The position numbers were made by a program, and so were the translations under genes. A model generated the notes under the pieces. It ran no database searches. It was not told the origin of the DNA and was given only the letters and a program-made list of their open reading frames with translations. A DNA stretch of 10,895 bases from Chrysochromulina parva. Lineage: Eukaryota; Haptophyta; Prymnesiales; Chrysochromulinaceae. How positions within the stretch are numbered: position 1 is the stretch's first letter; every line of letters starts with the position of its first letter. Below are positions 1 through 6,906 of the stretch, piece by piece. The stretch is taken from positions 1-10,895 of the forward strand of contig PJAB01002027.1 in the NCBI GenBank assembly GCA_002887195.1, written 5' to 3'.

Positions 1-110
1 TACGGCGGCGCTGCGCGCCGCCAGGCGGCGCCTGCGGCGCCGCTTGGCGCCGCTGCGCGGCGCAATTTTGTTGCGCGCTGCGCGCGCAAAATATCTCTAC
101 CAGTATCGAA
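1..110. repeat. GC-rich palindrome cluster
   Basis: The first 110 bases are a run of overlapping short palindromes built from GCGC, GGCGCC and GCCGCC words. One is clean: GCGCCGCC at 15-22 and its complement GGCGGCGC at 24-31 around a single A. A second imperfect one at about 64-92 pairs ATTTTG-GCGCGC with GCGCGC-AAAAT. No protein-like reading frame stands out. It may be the edge of a longer GC-rich repeat that continues to the left. Function is not evident. Confidence 0.4.
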
Positions 111-540
111 AAGTCGCCGGGTTTCCGCAAATAGAACGACAAAATCCGTACTTCAAGTCATGTCGGTCACACCGCGCGCTACGCGCGCCCCGTGGGCGTT
201 CACACAACACACACTTCGTCAGCACTCACGTGCTCTCCTCACCTAGAGGGATCGGCATCCTCGCGCAGTCCCCACGGCGCGACCAGAGGGCAGGACAGGG
301 GGTCCGACGCGTGCGTCGCCCGCGTCGGACCCCCCCATCCACACAGCCATCACACAGGGTTCGAACGCGGCACGGCTCCAGCGCCGGAAGTCTCGGTCCT
401 CCTCACTCTCAGTACTCTCTCAGCAGCCGCTCGGTTGAGGTCGGGCGGGTGGGCAACCAATGGGCGGCTGCTGTGCACCCACCTTCGGACCGGGTCACGT
501 GGGGTTTCCTATCCTTTTTATTGGGGGGGGTTCCTATCGG
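111..540. other. Gene-free stretch
   Basis: Both strands have frames open for 100-170 codons here, but their translations are Arg/Ser/Pro/His-rich, resemble no family I recognise, and look like chance openings in GC-rich DNA. Apart from the hairpin at 298-334 and a G8 run near 524-531, I see nothing to annotate. A TTCGAAC near 359-365 looks like a tRNA T-loop, but no cloverleaf can be folded around it. Confidence 0.5.
298..334. repeat. Perfect 14-bp inverted repeat (hairpin)
   Basis: The arm GGGGGTCCGACGCG at 298-311 is followed by a 9-nt loop and the exact complement CGCGTCGGACCCCC at 321-334. The stem is strongly GC-rich and would form a very stable hairpin in DNA or RNA. No U-run follows and no gene ends nearby, so it does not look like a bacterial-type terminator. 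It could be the core of a small mobile element or a protein-binding palindrome. Confidence 0.6.
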
Positions 541-850
541 ATACGTATCCTGATGTAATGTGATGTGTCTTGCATGTATCCTGATCGTATCTTGACGTGT
601 CCCGTACATGTACGTCAAGATACATCGAGATACATCAGGATACATGTTGTATCTGTGACTTTGGCATCATTGAACCCAGCATCATTGGAAATGTATCTTA
701 ACCAGGGATATGTATCCTTCTTTAAGATACATTTAGGATACATTTAGAATACAACGTATCTTAACCATCAGATACATGCTGGCACACAAGATACACTCAT
801 GATACATGTCGAATACATAGGGATACATTCGAGGATACGTATCTCGAGCC
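540..850. repeat. GATACAT heptamer cluster bounded by GATACGTATC palindromes
   Basis: This island is visibly richer in A and T than its surroundings. It holds eleven exact GATACAT heptamers, eight on the given strand and three as ATGTATC, plus several one-base variants such as AATACAT, GATACGT and GATACAC. Both ends are marked by the 10-nt palindrome GATACGTATC, at 540-549 and 835-844; the left copy extends to the 12-nt GGATACGTATCC. The orientation leans to ATGTATC on the left and GATACAT on the right. It lies directly downstream of the stop of the minus-strand remnant at 851. It may be a satellite-like element, a mobile-element relic or a cluster of protein-binding sites; the sequence alone does not decide. 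Confidence 0.6.
573..646. repeat. Long imperfect hairpin inside the GATACAT island
   Basis: The left arm at 573-597 starts CATGTATCCTGAT and ends TATCTTGACG. The right arm at 613-646 is its complement except for a bulge of about 9 nt that adds one extra GATACAT unit. The loop is about 15 nt and contains GTACATGTAC, itself a palindrome. The structure looks like an inverted duplication of the heptamer units. Confidence 0.5.
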
Positions 851-1278
851 CTACTTGCGGGGGCGCTTGGATGAGCGCTTGGATGACGCCTTGGGCGACG
901 CCTTGGGCGCGTCCTGAGCTGCCTTAGGTACCTTGGCAGGTGCCTGAGCACCCTTGCCCTACCCTTGCCTCCCTTCCCCTTCTTGGCTGGGGGCTCAGTT
1001 GCTTCTTCTCCTTCTTCCTCCTCGCCGTCGCCCTCGACGGCGTCGTCCTTGTCCTCATTGATCTCCTCCTCCTCATCTTGCTCCGCGGTGTCGGAGGGCA
1101 GGAAGCCCTTCTGGTAGAAGTAGCCGGTGGAGTGCTGGATGATGCGGTAGTGCTTGCCATCCTTGGACACGCGCTTCCACACGCACTCCTCCGCCTTGAA
1201 GTTTTGCTTGCCGCCACGGGAGTTGAAAAAAAAAATGCAATCCCAACTTGTTCCAAAAAAGGGTATAATGATGAGCAT
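851..1278 (-). pseudogene. Gene remnant: acidic protein with Lys/Ser/Pro-rich tail, frameshifted
   Basis: Read on the minus strand from about 1231, the protein starts RGGKQNFKAEECVWKRVSKD, continues through an aromatic stretch with HYRIIQHSTGYFYQKGF, then a long Glu/Asp run and a basic PPAKKGKGGKG segment. There the frame breaks: the 9-mer ACCCTTGCC occurs at 950-958 and again at 961-969, an 11-nt period. If those 11 nt are discounted, the reading passes into a second frame that ends APKASPKASSKRSSKRPRK and stops at 851-853. A tail of SPK and SKR motifs resembles nuclear, chromatin-associated proteins. The 5' side is also unclear: a T10 run (A10 on the given strand, about 1227-1236) precedes the conserved-looking part. 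That could be truncation or the end of an intron with an acceptor after GGCAAG. I do not recognise the family. A sequencing error is an alternative to a true pseudogene. Confidence 0.5.
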
Positions 1279-1681
1279 TTCGTCGACGGGCTGATGACGA
1301 CAAAATGTTCGGCATGCCTTCGTTGCTTTTGCCCCTCTCTAGCTCACTTGTACCGTACTGCTAAAGCTCACTTGGTTCGCGCGACATATACATATTCCAC
1401 GTACATACGATCTACCGGTCGCTCGATGTGTCTTGTTGAAGCACTTCCGGGCCGGGGGCGACTCAGGTCTCTGCGCGGTGAGCACGTAGGCCGTACGTTA
1501 CTCGTTAGCGGGAGCTGTGGCCTGCGCGAGCCGGAGAGCTCATCACACGATACACACACACACACGCAGTTTTCACGCAGTAGACGCCGGCCCGTTCACA
1601 ACCAGTGTAAACACGATCCGCTATATTCTGACAGGTCCTGTTCGTACTCTCTCATACTGACAGTTCGTGTAAATAAATCTC
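1279..1681. other. Gene-free stretch with CA microsatellite
   Basis: This is the 3' flank of the large minus-strand gene that stops at 1682. It contains a short CA microsatellite at about 1552-1565 and the 9-mer GCTCACTTG twice, at about 1341 and 1366. Nothing in any frame resembles a protein. A TGTAA directly followed by AATAAA lies at 1668-1677 on the plus strand, which is the wrong orientation for the neighbouring gene. Confidence 0.45.
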
Positions 1682-4600
1682 TCAAAACGAAAAGGCTGTG
1701 GGTGGCGGCGGCGGCGGCACCCTCGGCGGCAGCTCCGGCCACACAATCATCTCGAACAGCGCTGGCGGCGGCGGCGGGCGGCGGGGGAGCGGCGGCAGGG
1801 ACGGGGGCGTCTGTGTGGCCATATCTTCCATTTCCGCCCTCGTCGCCGTCCTCGTCGTCCTCGTCGCCCTCTCGGCTGTCGCCCCGGCTCGCCACGCGCC
1901 GATCGCGTGATGACGATCATCATCATCATCGGCTGGCCTTTGGACCCGGTGCGCACTACGTGGCGTCGCATGATGACGATCATCATCACCGTCGGCTGGC
2001 CAGTGGACACGTGGCAACGATGAGGCCTCACGCGAGCCCATCGCGTGATGACGATGATCATCACGCGAGCCCATCGCGTGATGACGATGATCATCACGCG
2101 AGCCGATCGCAGTTGACCTAGACGCACCCGCACCCGCGCCCGCCGCGCCCGCTTCCGCTTCAGCTCCGTCACCCGCAATGATAGGGGTCGCCCCTGCCAT
2201 ATTAGGCAAGCGAAGAGGGATGGCTCGGCCGCTCGCGCTCAGAGTGCCGTGCGTCGCCAGTTGACCTGCGGAGTCGAGCACCTGCCAGTACTCAAAGGCT
2301 CCGCCGCTCGGGGCCGCGAGTTGGGGCGGCGGCGCGTTAGCGGCGGTGGGGAGCTCCCTCAGGTTTGCAGCTGCCTCGTCCTCTTCCGCCGCCGCTGCCG
2401 CCGCCGCCGCCGCCTCCTCCGCTGCCGCTGCCGCCGTGGCCGCAAGCGGGATAGACCAAGAGGATCTTGCCAGATAACCCATGGAATGTCCCATATAAGG
2501 GTTGTCATCCCAATACGACTCTCCCATATTAGGTTCATCTACCATATTAGGGTCGCCTTCCCGATATCCCCCAGCGGCGGCTTCCATGGCGGACGCCCAC
2601 GCCGCCTCCACCGCCGCCTCCACCGCCACCGCCTCCGGCAGCGTGCCACGTTGTGCGGCAGGTGGCGGCGGGTAGCCGTGCAACTGTTGATGGGCGGCGA
2701 CCGTCGCAGCGGCGGAGGGAGGGAAGAGGCTGAGCCGTCGAACGGCACTAGTGGCAGCTTGCACCTCCTCGCTCAAACGCATGCGTGCATCAGTAGCCGC
2801 TGCCGCATCAGTAGCGCTCGAGGGCAGCGGCAGAAACGAGGCGCCGCGGAAACCGCCGCCGAGGCCGCCGCCACGGCCGCCGCCGCCGCTGCTATCACCG
2901 CCGCCAAAGTTACCGCCGCCGCCTCGGGTCGCTGCCATATTAGGGTCGCCTCGGGCTTTCGCCGCGTGCTCCGAAACGGCTCTCTTGAACTCGGCGCTGA
3001 ACGTGGGCTCGCGCCGTGTCGGGCGCGACCGGGCGGCGGCGGCGGGGGGGTCGAAGAGGTCCAAAGCAGCCGCCGCGGTGGAGGAGGCGGTGGAGGCGTA
3101 GACGGAGGCGGCGGTGGAGGCGGCAGTGTCCGTTGTCGGTAGGAGGGGAAATGAGAGAGCAGCCCACCGGCGCCGAAGCTCATGCAAGCTCTCGTCCGCA
3201 TGCATCGAGCCCAAGTCACGTGCAGAGGGCATTGGCCTAGCGGGCGCATCGAAAGTGGCCATCGAGCCGCCAGACGAGGACGGCGCCGCTTCCGACGACA
3301 ACCCTAATCCGGCAGGTGAAAGCCCGCTCCTGCCTAATATGGGCAGCGTCGCTCCAATCGACCCACCGCCCTGTGCATGCGCCACCGCCGGCAGTGCCGC
3401 ACAGTACGCCGACGCCAGCGAGCCCGCAGGCGCGGCGCCGTCGCGGGCAGCTGCGGCCCTCTCCTCGTCCGCGTCGCTGCCGTCAGCGCCCATAGCGGCG
3501 CGAGCTCGAGCGCCGTCATGAGCGCCGGAACGAGCGCCGTCGCGGGCGCCGTCGCGGGCGACGGCGTACGCGGCAGGTGCATCGTGCCGGGCGTCGTGCC
3601 GGGCGTCGTGCCGGGCGTCGTGCCGGGCGTCGTGCCGAGCGTCGTGCCGGGCGTCGTGCCGGGCGTCGTGCCGGGCGTCGGGCGTCGCCCTTCTAGGCCT
3701 CCCCGATTCGTCAGGCGCCGTACCGGGCACACTGCCCTGCCCCGTACCAGGCCCCTCGCCCCGGCCTCGCGGCGCCGTGTCGGGCGCGGCGCGCCGCACG
3801 CCCAGCGCGCCTCGGACGGGCTTCATCACCTCATGGAGCTCTGCCAGCGACGCACGCACATCGCCCAACGTCGCCGCACCGAGATCTCCCCGAGATCGCT
3901 TATCGTCCAACCACGCGGCACCGAGATCTCCACCGAGATCTCCACCGAGATCTCCACCGAGATCTCCACCGAGATCGACCGCTCCATCTCCGCGTGCATC
4001 TCCGCGTGCATCTCCGCGTGCATCTCCGCGTGCAGCTCCGCCCTTTTCTCCGACGGCCCCGGCGGCGGCCGCGGCCGCAGACGCGGCGGCGGTGGCGGCG
4101 GCGATGAGACGTCGGGCGGCGGCCGTCTCCGCCGCCACCGCCTCCGCCGCAGCGAGTCCGGCGGCGGCGGCGTCGGCGGCGTCGGCGGCGGCGCGGCAGA
4201 GCCCGGAAGCTTCGCGAGCGGCGGCCGCGAGCTCGCGGGGTTCGTCATAACGCACTGAGGCCGCATCGCTCACGTACGCCGCCTCTACTGCGGCGGCCAA
4301 ATTGACGAAATCAGGCGCCGTAAGCGGCCGCGCCGCCACCGATGCCGCCGCCGCCGCCGCCACCTCAGACCGGATGCTGACACCGCTGCCGACGCGGCCT
4401 GCGCTCGTGCTGGCGCTCGCGTCGCTGCCGATGGCATCCCTATCTGCCTTGGCAGTCCCGCCCCCCGTACCCGTACCGTGGCCGGTAGAGGTGGCCGACG
4501 TCTCACCTGCCGTTGAGGCCGCCGGCGCCGCCGCTTGATCCATCTCGGCCGCCGCCTTGTCCGCTGCCGCTGCCGCCTTGTTAGCCGCTGCCTTCTCCGC

Positions 4601-5590
4601 CGCAACCTTCTCCGCCGTTGCCTTCTCAGCCGCTGCCTTGTCCGCCGCTGCCTTGTCCGTCGCTGCCTTGTCCGCCGCCGTCTTGTCCGCCGCTGCCTTC
4701 TCAGCCGCTGCCTTCTCAGCCGCCGCCTTATCAGCCGCTGCCTTCTCAGCCGCCTGTTTCCGAGCAGCCTCCTTCTCAGCCGCCGCCTTTTCGACTGCTG
4801 CCTTCTCATCCTTCGCTGCCTGCGGGTGGCGCGCCAGGTACCGGGCGAGCGCACGCTGCATCGGCTCGGTCGCGGCCGTATACGCGGACGAGCCGGCGGA
4901 GTAGACGGTGGAGTTCGGCGGCGGAGCTGGCGCGGCGGAGGGAGCGGCAGCGGGCTTGGCGGCCGGAGCCGACGAGCCCCTGTCCTTGTCCTTCTCATTG
5001 TCCTTTTCCTTGTCCTTGTCCTTGTCCTTGTCCTTGTCCTTGGGTGGCTGCCGCATGGAGAGCATGGCATTGACGGACTGTTCAAGACCCGCTAGGTGAG
5101 GCCCGAGGGCGATTTCCAGCTCGGGTCCGATGGAGCCGAAGCACGCGTCGAGCTGCGGCGTGCCCGGAGAGAGGCGACCCGCTGTCGACGGACGCGATGC
5201 CGGCGGTGTGGTCAGCGGCGAGGCGGAGCAGCTCCCTGGTGGCAGCGGCGGCCGTCGAACAATCGGCGTCGCGGGCTTGGACGGCGATGCGGATGACGTC
5301 GCGTCATTGCTGGATGACAATGGCGAGTGCGGCGCTTGGCTGCGCGAGCGCGATGCTGCGGTGCGCAGACCGACGGCCGCACCAGTGGCGGCGTCGGCGA
5401 GGGCCGTGGGGAAAGGCTCGTCGTACACGGTCGCAGACAACATGCAGCCGCTTCCCCGCGCGGTCTGCCAGTCGGTCTGCCCCCGCGAACTTGTGTGCTC
5501 GACAGGACGCGTAAATTGTGGAATCGTTGCGCGACGCGGCAAACGTCTCCCTCCACCACTCCTCCACCGCGTCGCGCTTGATGTTGCCAT
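1682..5590 (-). CDS. Large low-complexity hypothetical protein, Ala/Lys/Asp/Pro-rich, many internal repeats
   Basis: This continuous frame of 1302 codons starts at MATSS (ATG at 5588-5590). It is open upstream to another ATG at 5758 (1358 residues), but the internal start avoids overlap with the divergent U-box gene. No domain is recognised. In order: a Ser/Pro/Thr-rich N-terminus; a KD/KE run (residues about 183-204); a long AAEKAAADK array (258-348) that should form charged helix or coiled coil; Ala-rich stretches; GDAR, GDLG and DARH tetrapeptide arrays (about 518-555 and 633-669); a Gly-rich patch; a segment with repeated PNM motifs (about 1007-1033); an HH/DD-rich region (about 1160-1225); and a proline-rich C-terminus with FEMIVWPELPPR and a stop at 1682-1684. 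Repeats keep this frame, and its composition is hydrophilic and helix-friendly, whereas the opposite strand reads as LSLSLS or PCPCPC. That supports the minus strand. It is probably a disordered scaffold or structural protein, but function is unknown and unrecognised introns are possible. Confidence 0.65.
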   Translation of the reverse strand: MATSSATRWRSGGGRRLPRRATIPQFTRPVEHTSSRGQTDWQTARGSGCMLSATVYDEPFPTALADAATGAAVGLRTAASRSRSQAPHSPLSSSNDATSSASPSKPATPIVRRPPLPPGSCSASPLTTPPASRPSTAGRLSPGTPQLDACFGSIGPELEIALGPHLAGLEQSVNAMLSMRQPPKDKDKDKDKDKEKDNEKDKDRGSSAPAAKPAAAPSAAPAPPPNSTVYSAGSSAYTAATEPMQRALARYLARHPQAAKDEKAAVEKAAAEKEAARKQAAEKAAADKAAAEKAAAEKAAADKTAADKAATDKAAADKAAAEKATAEKVAAEKAAANKAAAAADKAAAEMDQAAAPAASTAGETSATSTGHGTGTGGGTAKADRDAIGSDASASTSAGRVGSGVSIRSEVAAAAAASVAARPLTAPDFVNLAAAVEAAYVSDAASVRYDEPRELAAAAREASGLCRAAADAADAAAAGLAAAEAVAAETAAARRLIAAATAAASAAAAAAGAVGEKGGAARGDARGDARGDARGDGAVDLGGDLGGDLGGDLGGDLGAAWLDDKRSRGDLGAATLGDVRASLAELHEVMKPVRGALGVRRAAPDTAPRGRGEGPGTGQGSVPGTAPDESGRPRRATPDARHDARHDARHDARHDARHDARHDARHDARHDAPAAYAVARDGARDGARSGAHDGARARAAMGADGSDADEERAAAARDGAAPAGSLASAYCAALPAVAHAQGGGSIGATLPILGRSGLSPAGLGLSSEAAPSSSGGSMATFDAPARPMPSARDLGSMHADESLHELRRRWAALSFPLLPTTDTAASTAASVYASTASSTAAAALDLFDPPAAAARSRPTRREPTFSAEFKRAVSEHAAKARGDPNMAATRGGGGNFGGGDSSGGGGRGGGLGGGFRGASFLPLPSSATDAAAATDARMRLSEEVQAATSAVRRLSLFPPSAAATVAAHQQLHGYPPPPAAQRGTLPEAVAVEAAVEAAWASAMEAAAGGYREGDPNMVDEPNMGESYWDDNPYMGHSMGYLARSSWSIPLAATAAAAAEEAAAAAAAAAEEDEAAANLRELPTAANAPPPQLAAPSGGAFEYWQVLDSAGQLATHGTLSASGRAIPLRLPNMAGATPIIAGDGAEAEAGAAGAGAGASRSTAIGSRDDHRHHAMGSRDDHRHHAMGSREASSLPRVHWPADGDDDRHHATPRSAHRVQRPADDDDDRHHAIGAWRAGATAERATRTTRTATRAEMEDMATQTPPSLPPLPRRPPPPPALFEMIVWPELPPRVPPPPPPTAFSF
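1905..2110 (-). repeat. 33-bp repeats coding His/Asp-rich units, each with an internal hairpin
   Basis: Two adjacent exact units (about 2043-2066 and 2076-2099, 33 bp apart) encode the 11-residue unit GSRDDHRHHAM, and two diverged copies lie at about 1905 and 1965. Each exact unit holds the inverted repeat GCGTGATGA / TCATCACGC around 6 nt. The encoded protein is dense in His and Asp, which could bind divalent metal. That function is inferred from composition only. Confidence 0.6.
2197..3342. repeat. Six dispersed CCATATTAGG-type decamers (CCW6GG)
   Basis: The decamers lie at 2197-2206, 2491-2500 (CCATATAAGG), 2524-2533, 2542-2551, 2935-2944, and inverted at 3333-3342 (CCTAATATGG). All six fit CC(A/T)6GG, the CArG box known from SRF and MADS-domain binding. 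They stand out as AT-rich words in very GC-rich coding sequence. In the minus-strand protein most encode PNM or a close variant (DPNM, EPNM, LPNM), and the inverted one encodes PILG. They may be protein-level repeats rather than binding sites. Confidence 0.5.
3583..3690 (-). repeat. 12-bp minisatellite encoding (DARH)n
   Basis: About eight to nine head-to-tail copies of the 12-nt unit GCCGGGCGTCGT are present, with one variant unit near 3635. In the large minus-strand gene they encode the tetrapeptide DARH. The period is a multiple of three, so expansion keeps the frame. Confidence 0.75.
3921..4032 (-). repeat. Two adjacent 12-bp minisatellites encoding (GDLG)n and (GDAR)n
   Basis: At 3921-3976 the unit CCGAGATCTCCA repeats about four to five times and encodes GGDL in the minus frame. 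At about 3985-4032 the unit CATCTCCGCGTG repeats four times and encodes GDAR. The two arrays abut and share the core ATCTCC, so one may derive from the other. All three tetrapeptide arrays of this protein contain an Asp. Confidence 0.7.
4546..4815 (-). repeat. 15-bp repeat array encoding AAEKA/AADKA helix
   Basis: About eighteen copies of a 15-nt unit of the form GCCTTNTCNGCCGCT encode the pentapeptide AA(E/D)KA on the minus strand, with A/T/V substitutions. A five-residue period rich in Ala, Lys and Glu/Asp favours a long single alpha helix. Similar compositions occur in histone-H1-like and bacterial envelope-spanning proteins. The likeness is compositional only. Confidence 0.7.
4980..5042 (-). 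repeat. TCCTTG hexamer array encoding (KD)n
   Basis: A run of about ten TCCTTG hexamers, with a few variants (TTCTCA, TTCC), encodes KDKDKDKEKDNEKDKD on the minus strand. It is a mixed-charge tract typical of disordered linkers. Confidence 0.75.
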
Positions 5591-5756
5591 AACAGATTTA
5601 TCGCGACTTTCTTGAACTTTACCGAATTGGACTAAACGGGAATAGCGAGCATCTGGACGGCCACTGTGTGCGCGCACAGTCGTGACGCGTTGTCGACGGA
5701 CGATGCGGCGCAGCCAGCCCATCAGCCGTGACGCAGGGGTGCGCCGCCGTCGACTC
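5591..5756. promoter_or_regulatory. Divergent intergenic region, possible bidirectional promoter
   Basis: The region separates the start codons chosen for the large minus-strand gene (5590) and the plus-strand U-box gene (5757). It is less GC-rich at 5591-5640 than the coding sequence on either side and contains ATTGG at 5626-5630, an inverted CCAAT box. No TATA box is evident. Both reading frames stay open through it, so either gene could start further upstream. Confidence 0.3.
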
Positions 5757-6557
5757 ATGAGGTCTCTGCGGGCGCGCGTTGCGGCACTGCACTTTGTAAA
5801 CGGCGCCCTCGGCGCGTCGCTTGTACGTGTCCGTGAGCGCCACGACGCCTTGCGTGCGCGGTGCAGCCAGTGGCGAACGGCGTTGCGCGACTGGGAGCGA
5901 CGGCAGAACGAGCAGCGAGAGAGGTGCTACCACGCAATCGTCGAGCGAGCGTGGCACGATGCTTGCAAGTGGGCGTGGGAGCACGCTTGCAGTCGCCTCG
6001 AGGTGGAGGGGCCACTTGTGCCCGAAGCCGGTGGGCGCTTTTCTGCCTTCGTCTGCCCCGTCACTTGGGAAGCGTTTAGCGATCCGGTGACCGCAGCCGA
6101 TGGGCACTCCTTCGAACGGACATACATCGAGGCGTGGTTTCGAGCCGGCCACCGCACGAGCCCGCTCACCGGATGCATCTTGCCGCACACCAATTTGCTC
6201 CCCAACCATGCTCTGCGCAATGCCGTCGACGATTGGCGAACCTATTGTGAGAAGCGTGGGCAGACGTGGGCGTCGGCCACGGTGCAGGTCACAGAAGAGC
6301 CGTTGCGGCACCCGTGCAATCAGGACGTGGCGACTCCTGCAGAACCGGCCGCCGCCGCCGATGAGGAACATGTCGAACGACCGATCGTCGCCCCCGAGAT
6401 CCATCCAGCCCGAGACGGGAAAGAAGAGCTGATCTTCGACCTTTCGGTGGGGGCAGTCTTCTGCGTGTTGCTCGCGTTTCTGGGCGTGCACGTCTATTGC
6501 CTCATCTATGCACTCTTTGGAGCACCAATACGTCTTACGAGCCTATGGCACTTCTGA
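5757..6557 (+). CDS. U-box domain protein with C-terminal membrane segment (putative E3 ubiquitin ligase)
   Basis: This 266-residue product is read from ATG 5757; an upstream in-frame ATG at 5682 would add 25 Arg-rich residues and overlap the divergent gene's frame. Residues 1-85 are Arg/Glu-rich and probably helical (WRTALRDWERRQNEQRERC). A U-box follows at about 95-160: FSAFVCPVTWEAFSDPV, then a DGHSFER helix start, the SPLTG motif and a NHALRNAVDDW helix. These are the hallmarks of U-box folds, which recruit E2 enzymes without zinc. A linker with Ala and acidic residues leads to a hydrophobic segment at about 229-253 (VGAVFCVLLAFLGVHVYCLIY) and a short tail, suggesting a tail-anchored protein facing the cytosol. 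U-box ligases transfer ubiquitin to target proteins; the target here is unknown. No intron is needed. The U-box call is firm; the membrane anchoring is inferred. Confidence 0.85.
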   Translation: MRSLRARVAALHFVNGALGASLVRVRERHDALRARCSQWRTALRDWERRQNEQRERCYHAIVERAWHDACKWAWEHACSRLEVEGPLVPEAGGRFSAFVCPVTWEAFSDPVTAADGHSFERTYIEAWFRAGHRTSPLTGCILPHTNLLPNHALRNAVDDWRTYCEKRGQTWASATVQVTEEPLRHPCNQDVATPAEPAAAADEEHVERPIVAPEIHPARDGKEELIFDLSVGAVFCVLLAFLGVHVYCLIYALFGAPIRLTSLWHF

Positions 6558-6906
6558 AGGCCTGAACAGTTCAGATAAGGAGAGACCGGTCAGACACGTG
6601 TCCTCCTTGGACACCTCACACTCAGCTCAGACCCCAAAGCAAGGACAGTGCGCCCTTGGTGGTGCTCTCCCCGTCTTGGCGCGAATACGTGGAGAGCGGG
6701 ACCGACAGACTTCTGGAATTCCCTATCTGTACCTTCCACGCGTGAGGTGGTGCTCCGAGGGCGGCCGATAGTCAAGAGCGTATCGAAAGAGTGTAGTGGA
6801 TGTCTGTCAGGTCACGTGTGTGAAAAATCCCTGTGCGAACACAGTTGAAAGGACGTTATTTGCGTAGAGCTGGCTCGTGTAAGTTGGTCACGGCCGTCCT
6901 CTTCCC
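6558..6906. other. Intergenic stretch between U-box and M23 genes
   Basis: The stretch should contain the 3' UTR of the U-box gene and the promoter of the peptidase gene. It is less GC-biased than its neighbours. The only structure seen is a small perfect hairpin, GTGTCC at 6598-6603 and GGACAC at 6609-6614, overlapping a CACGTG word at 6595-6600. No convincing coding frame or poly(A) signal is visible. Confidence 0.4.

Noticed and set aside
350..375. tRNA T-loop-like TTCGAAC
   Set aside because: The flanking bases do not pair as a T-stem on either strand, and no anticodon or acceptor stem is found.
44..563. Overlapping plus-strand frames of 169 and 123 codons
   Set aside because: Arg/Ser/Pro-rich translations without motif, in palindromic GC-rich DNA; most likely chance openings.
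1668..1677. TGTAA/AATAAA as poly(A) signal
   Set aside because: It is on the plus strand, while the adjacent gene ending at 1682 is on the minus strand, and no plus-strand gene ends here.
940..2121. Long plus-strand frame of 393 codons
   Set aside because: It runs antisense to the minus-strand remnant and to the C-terminus of the large minus gene. Its product is a patchwork of Leu-rich, Ser-rich and His-rich stretches from the repeats, with no domain.
3377..4258. Plus-strand frames with Val/Pro/Ser repeats across the 12-bp arrays
   Set aside because: Antisense reading of minisatellites. The minus frame is continuous for over 1300 codons and has sensible composition.
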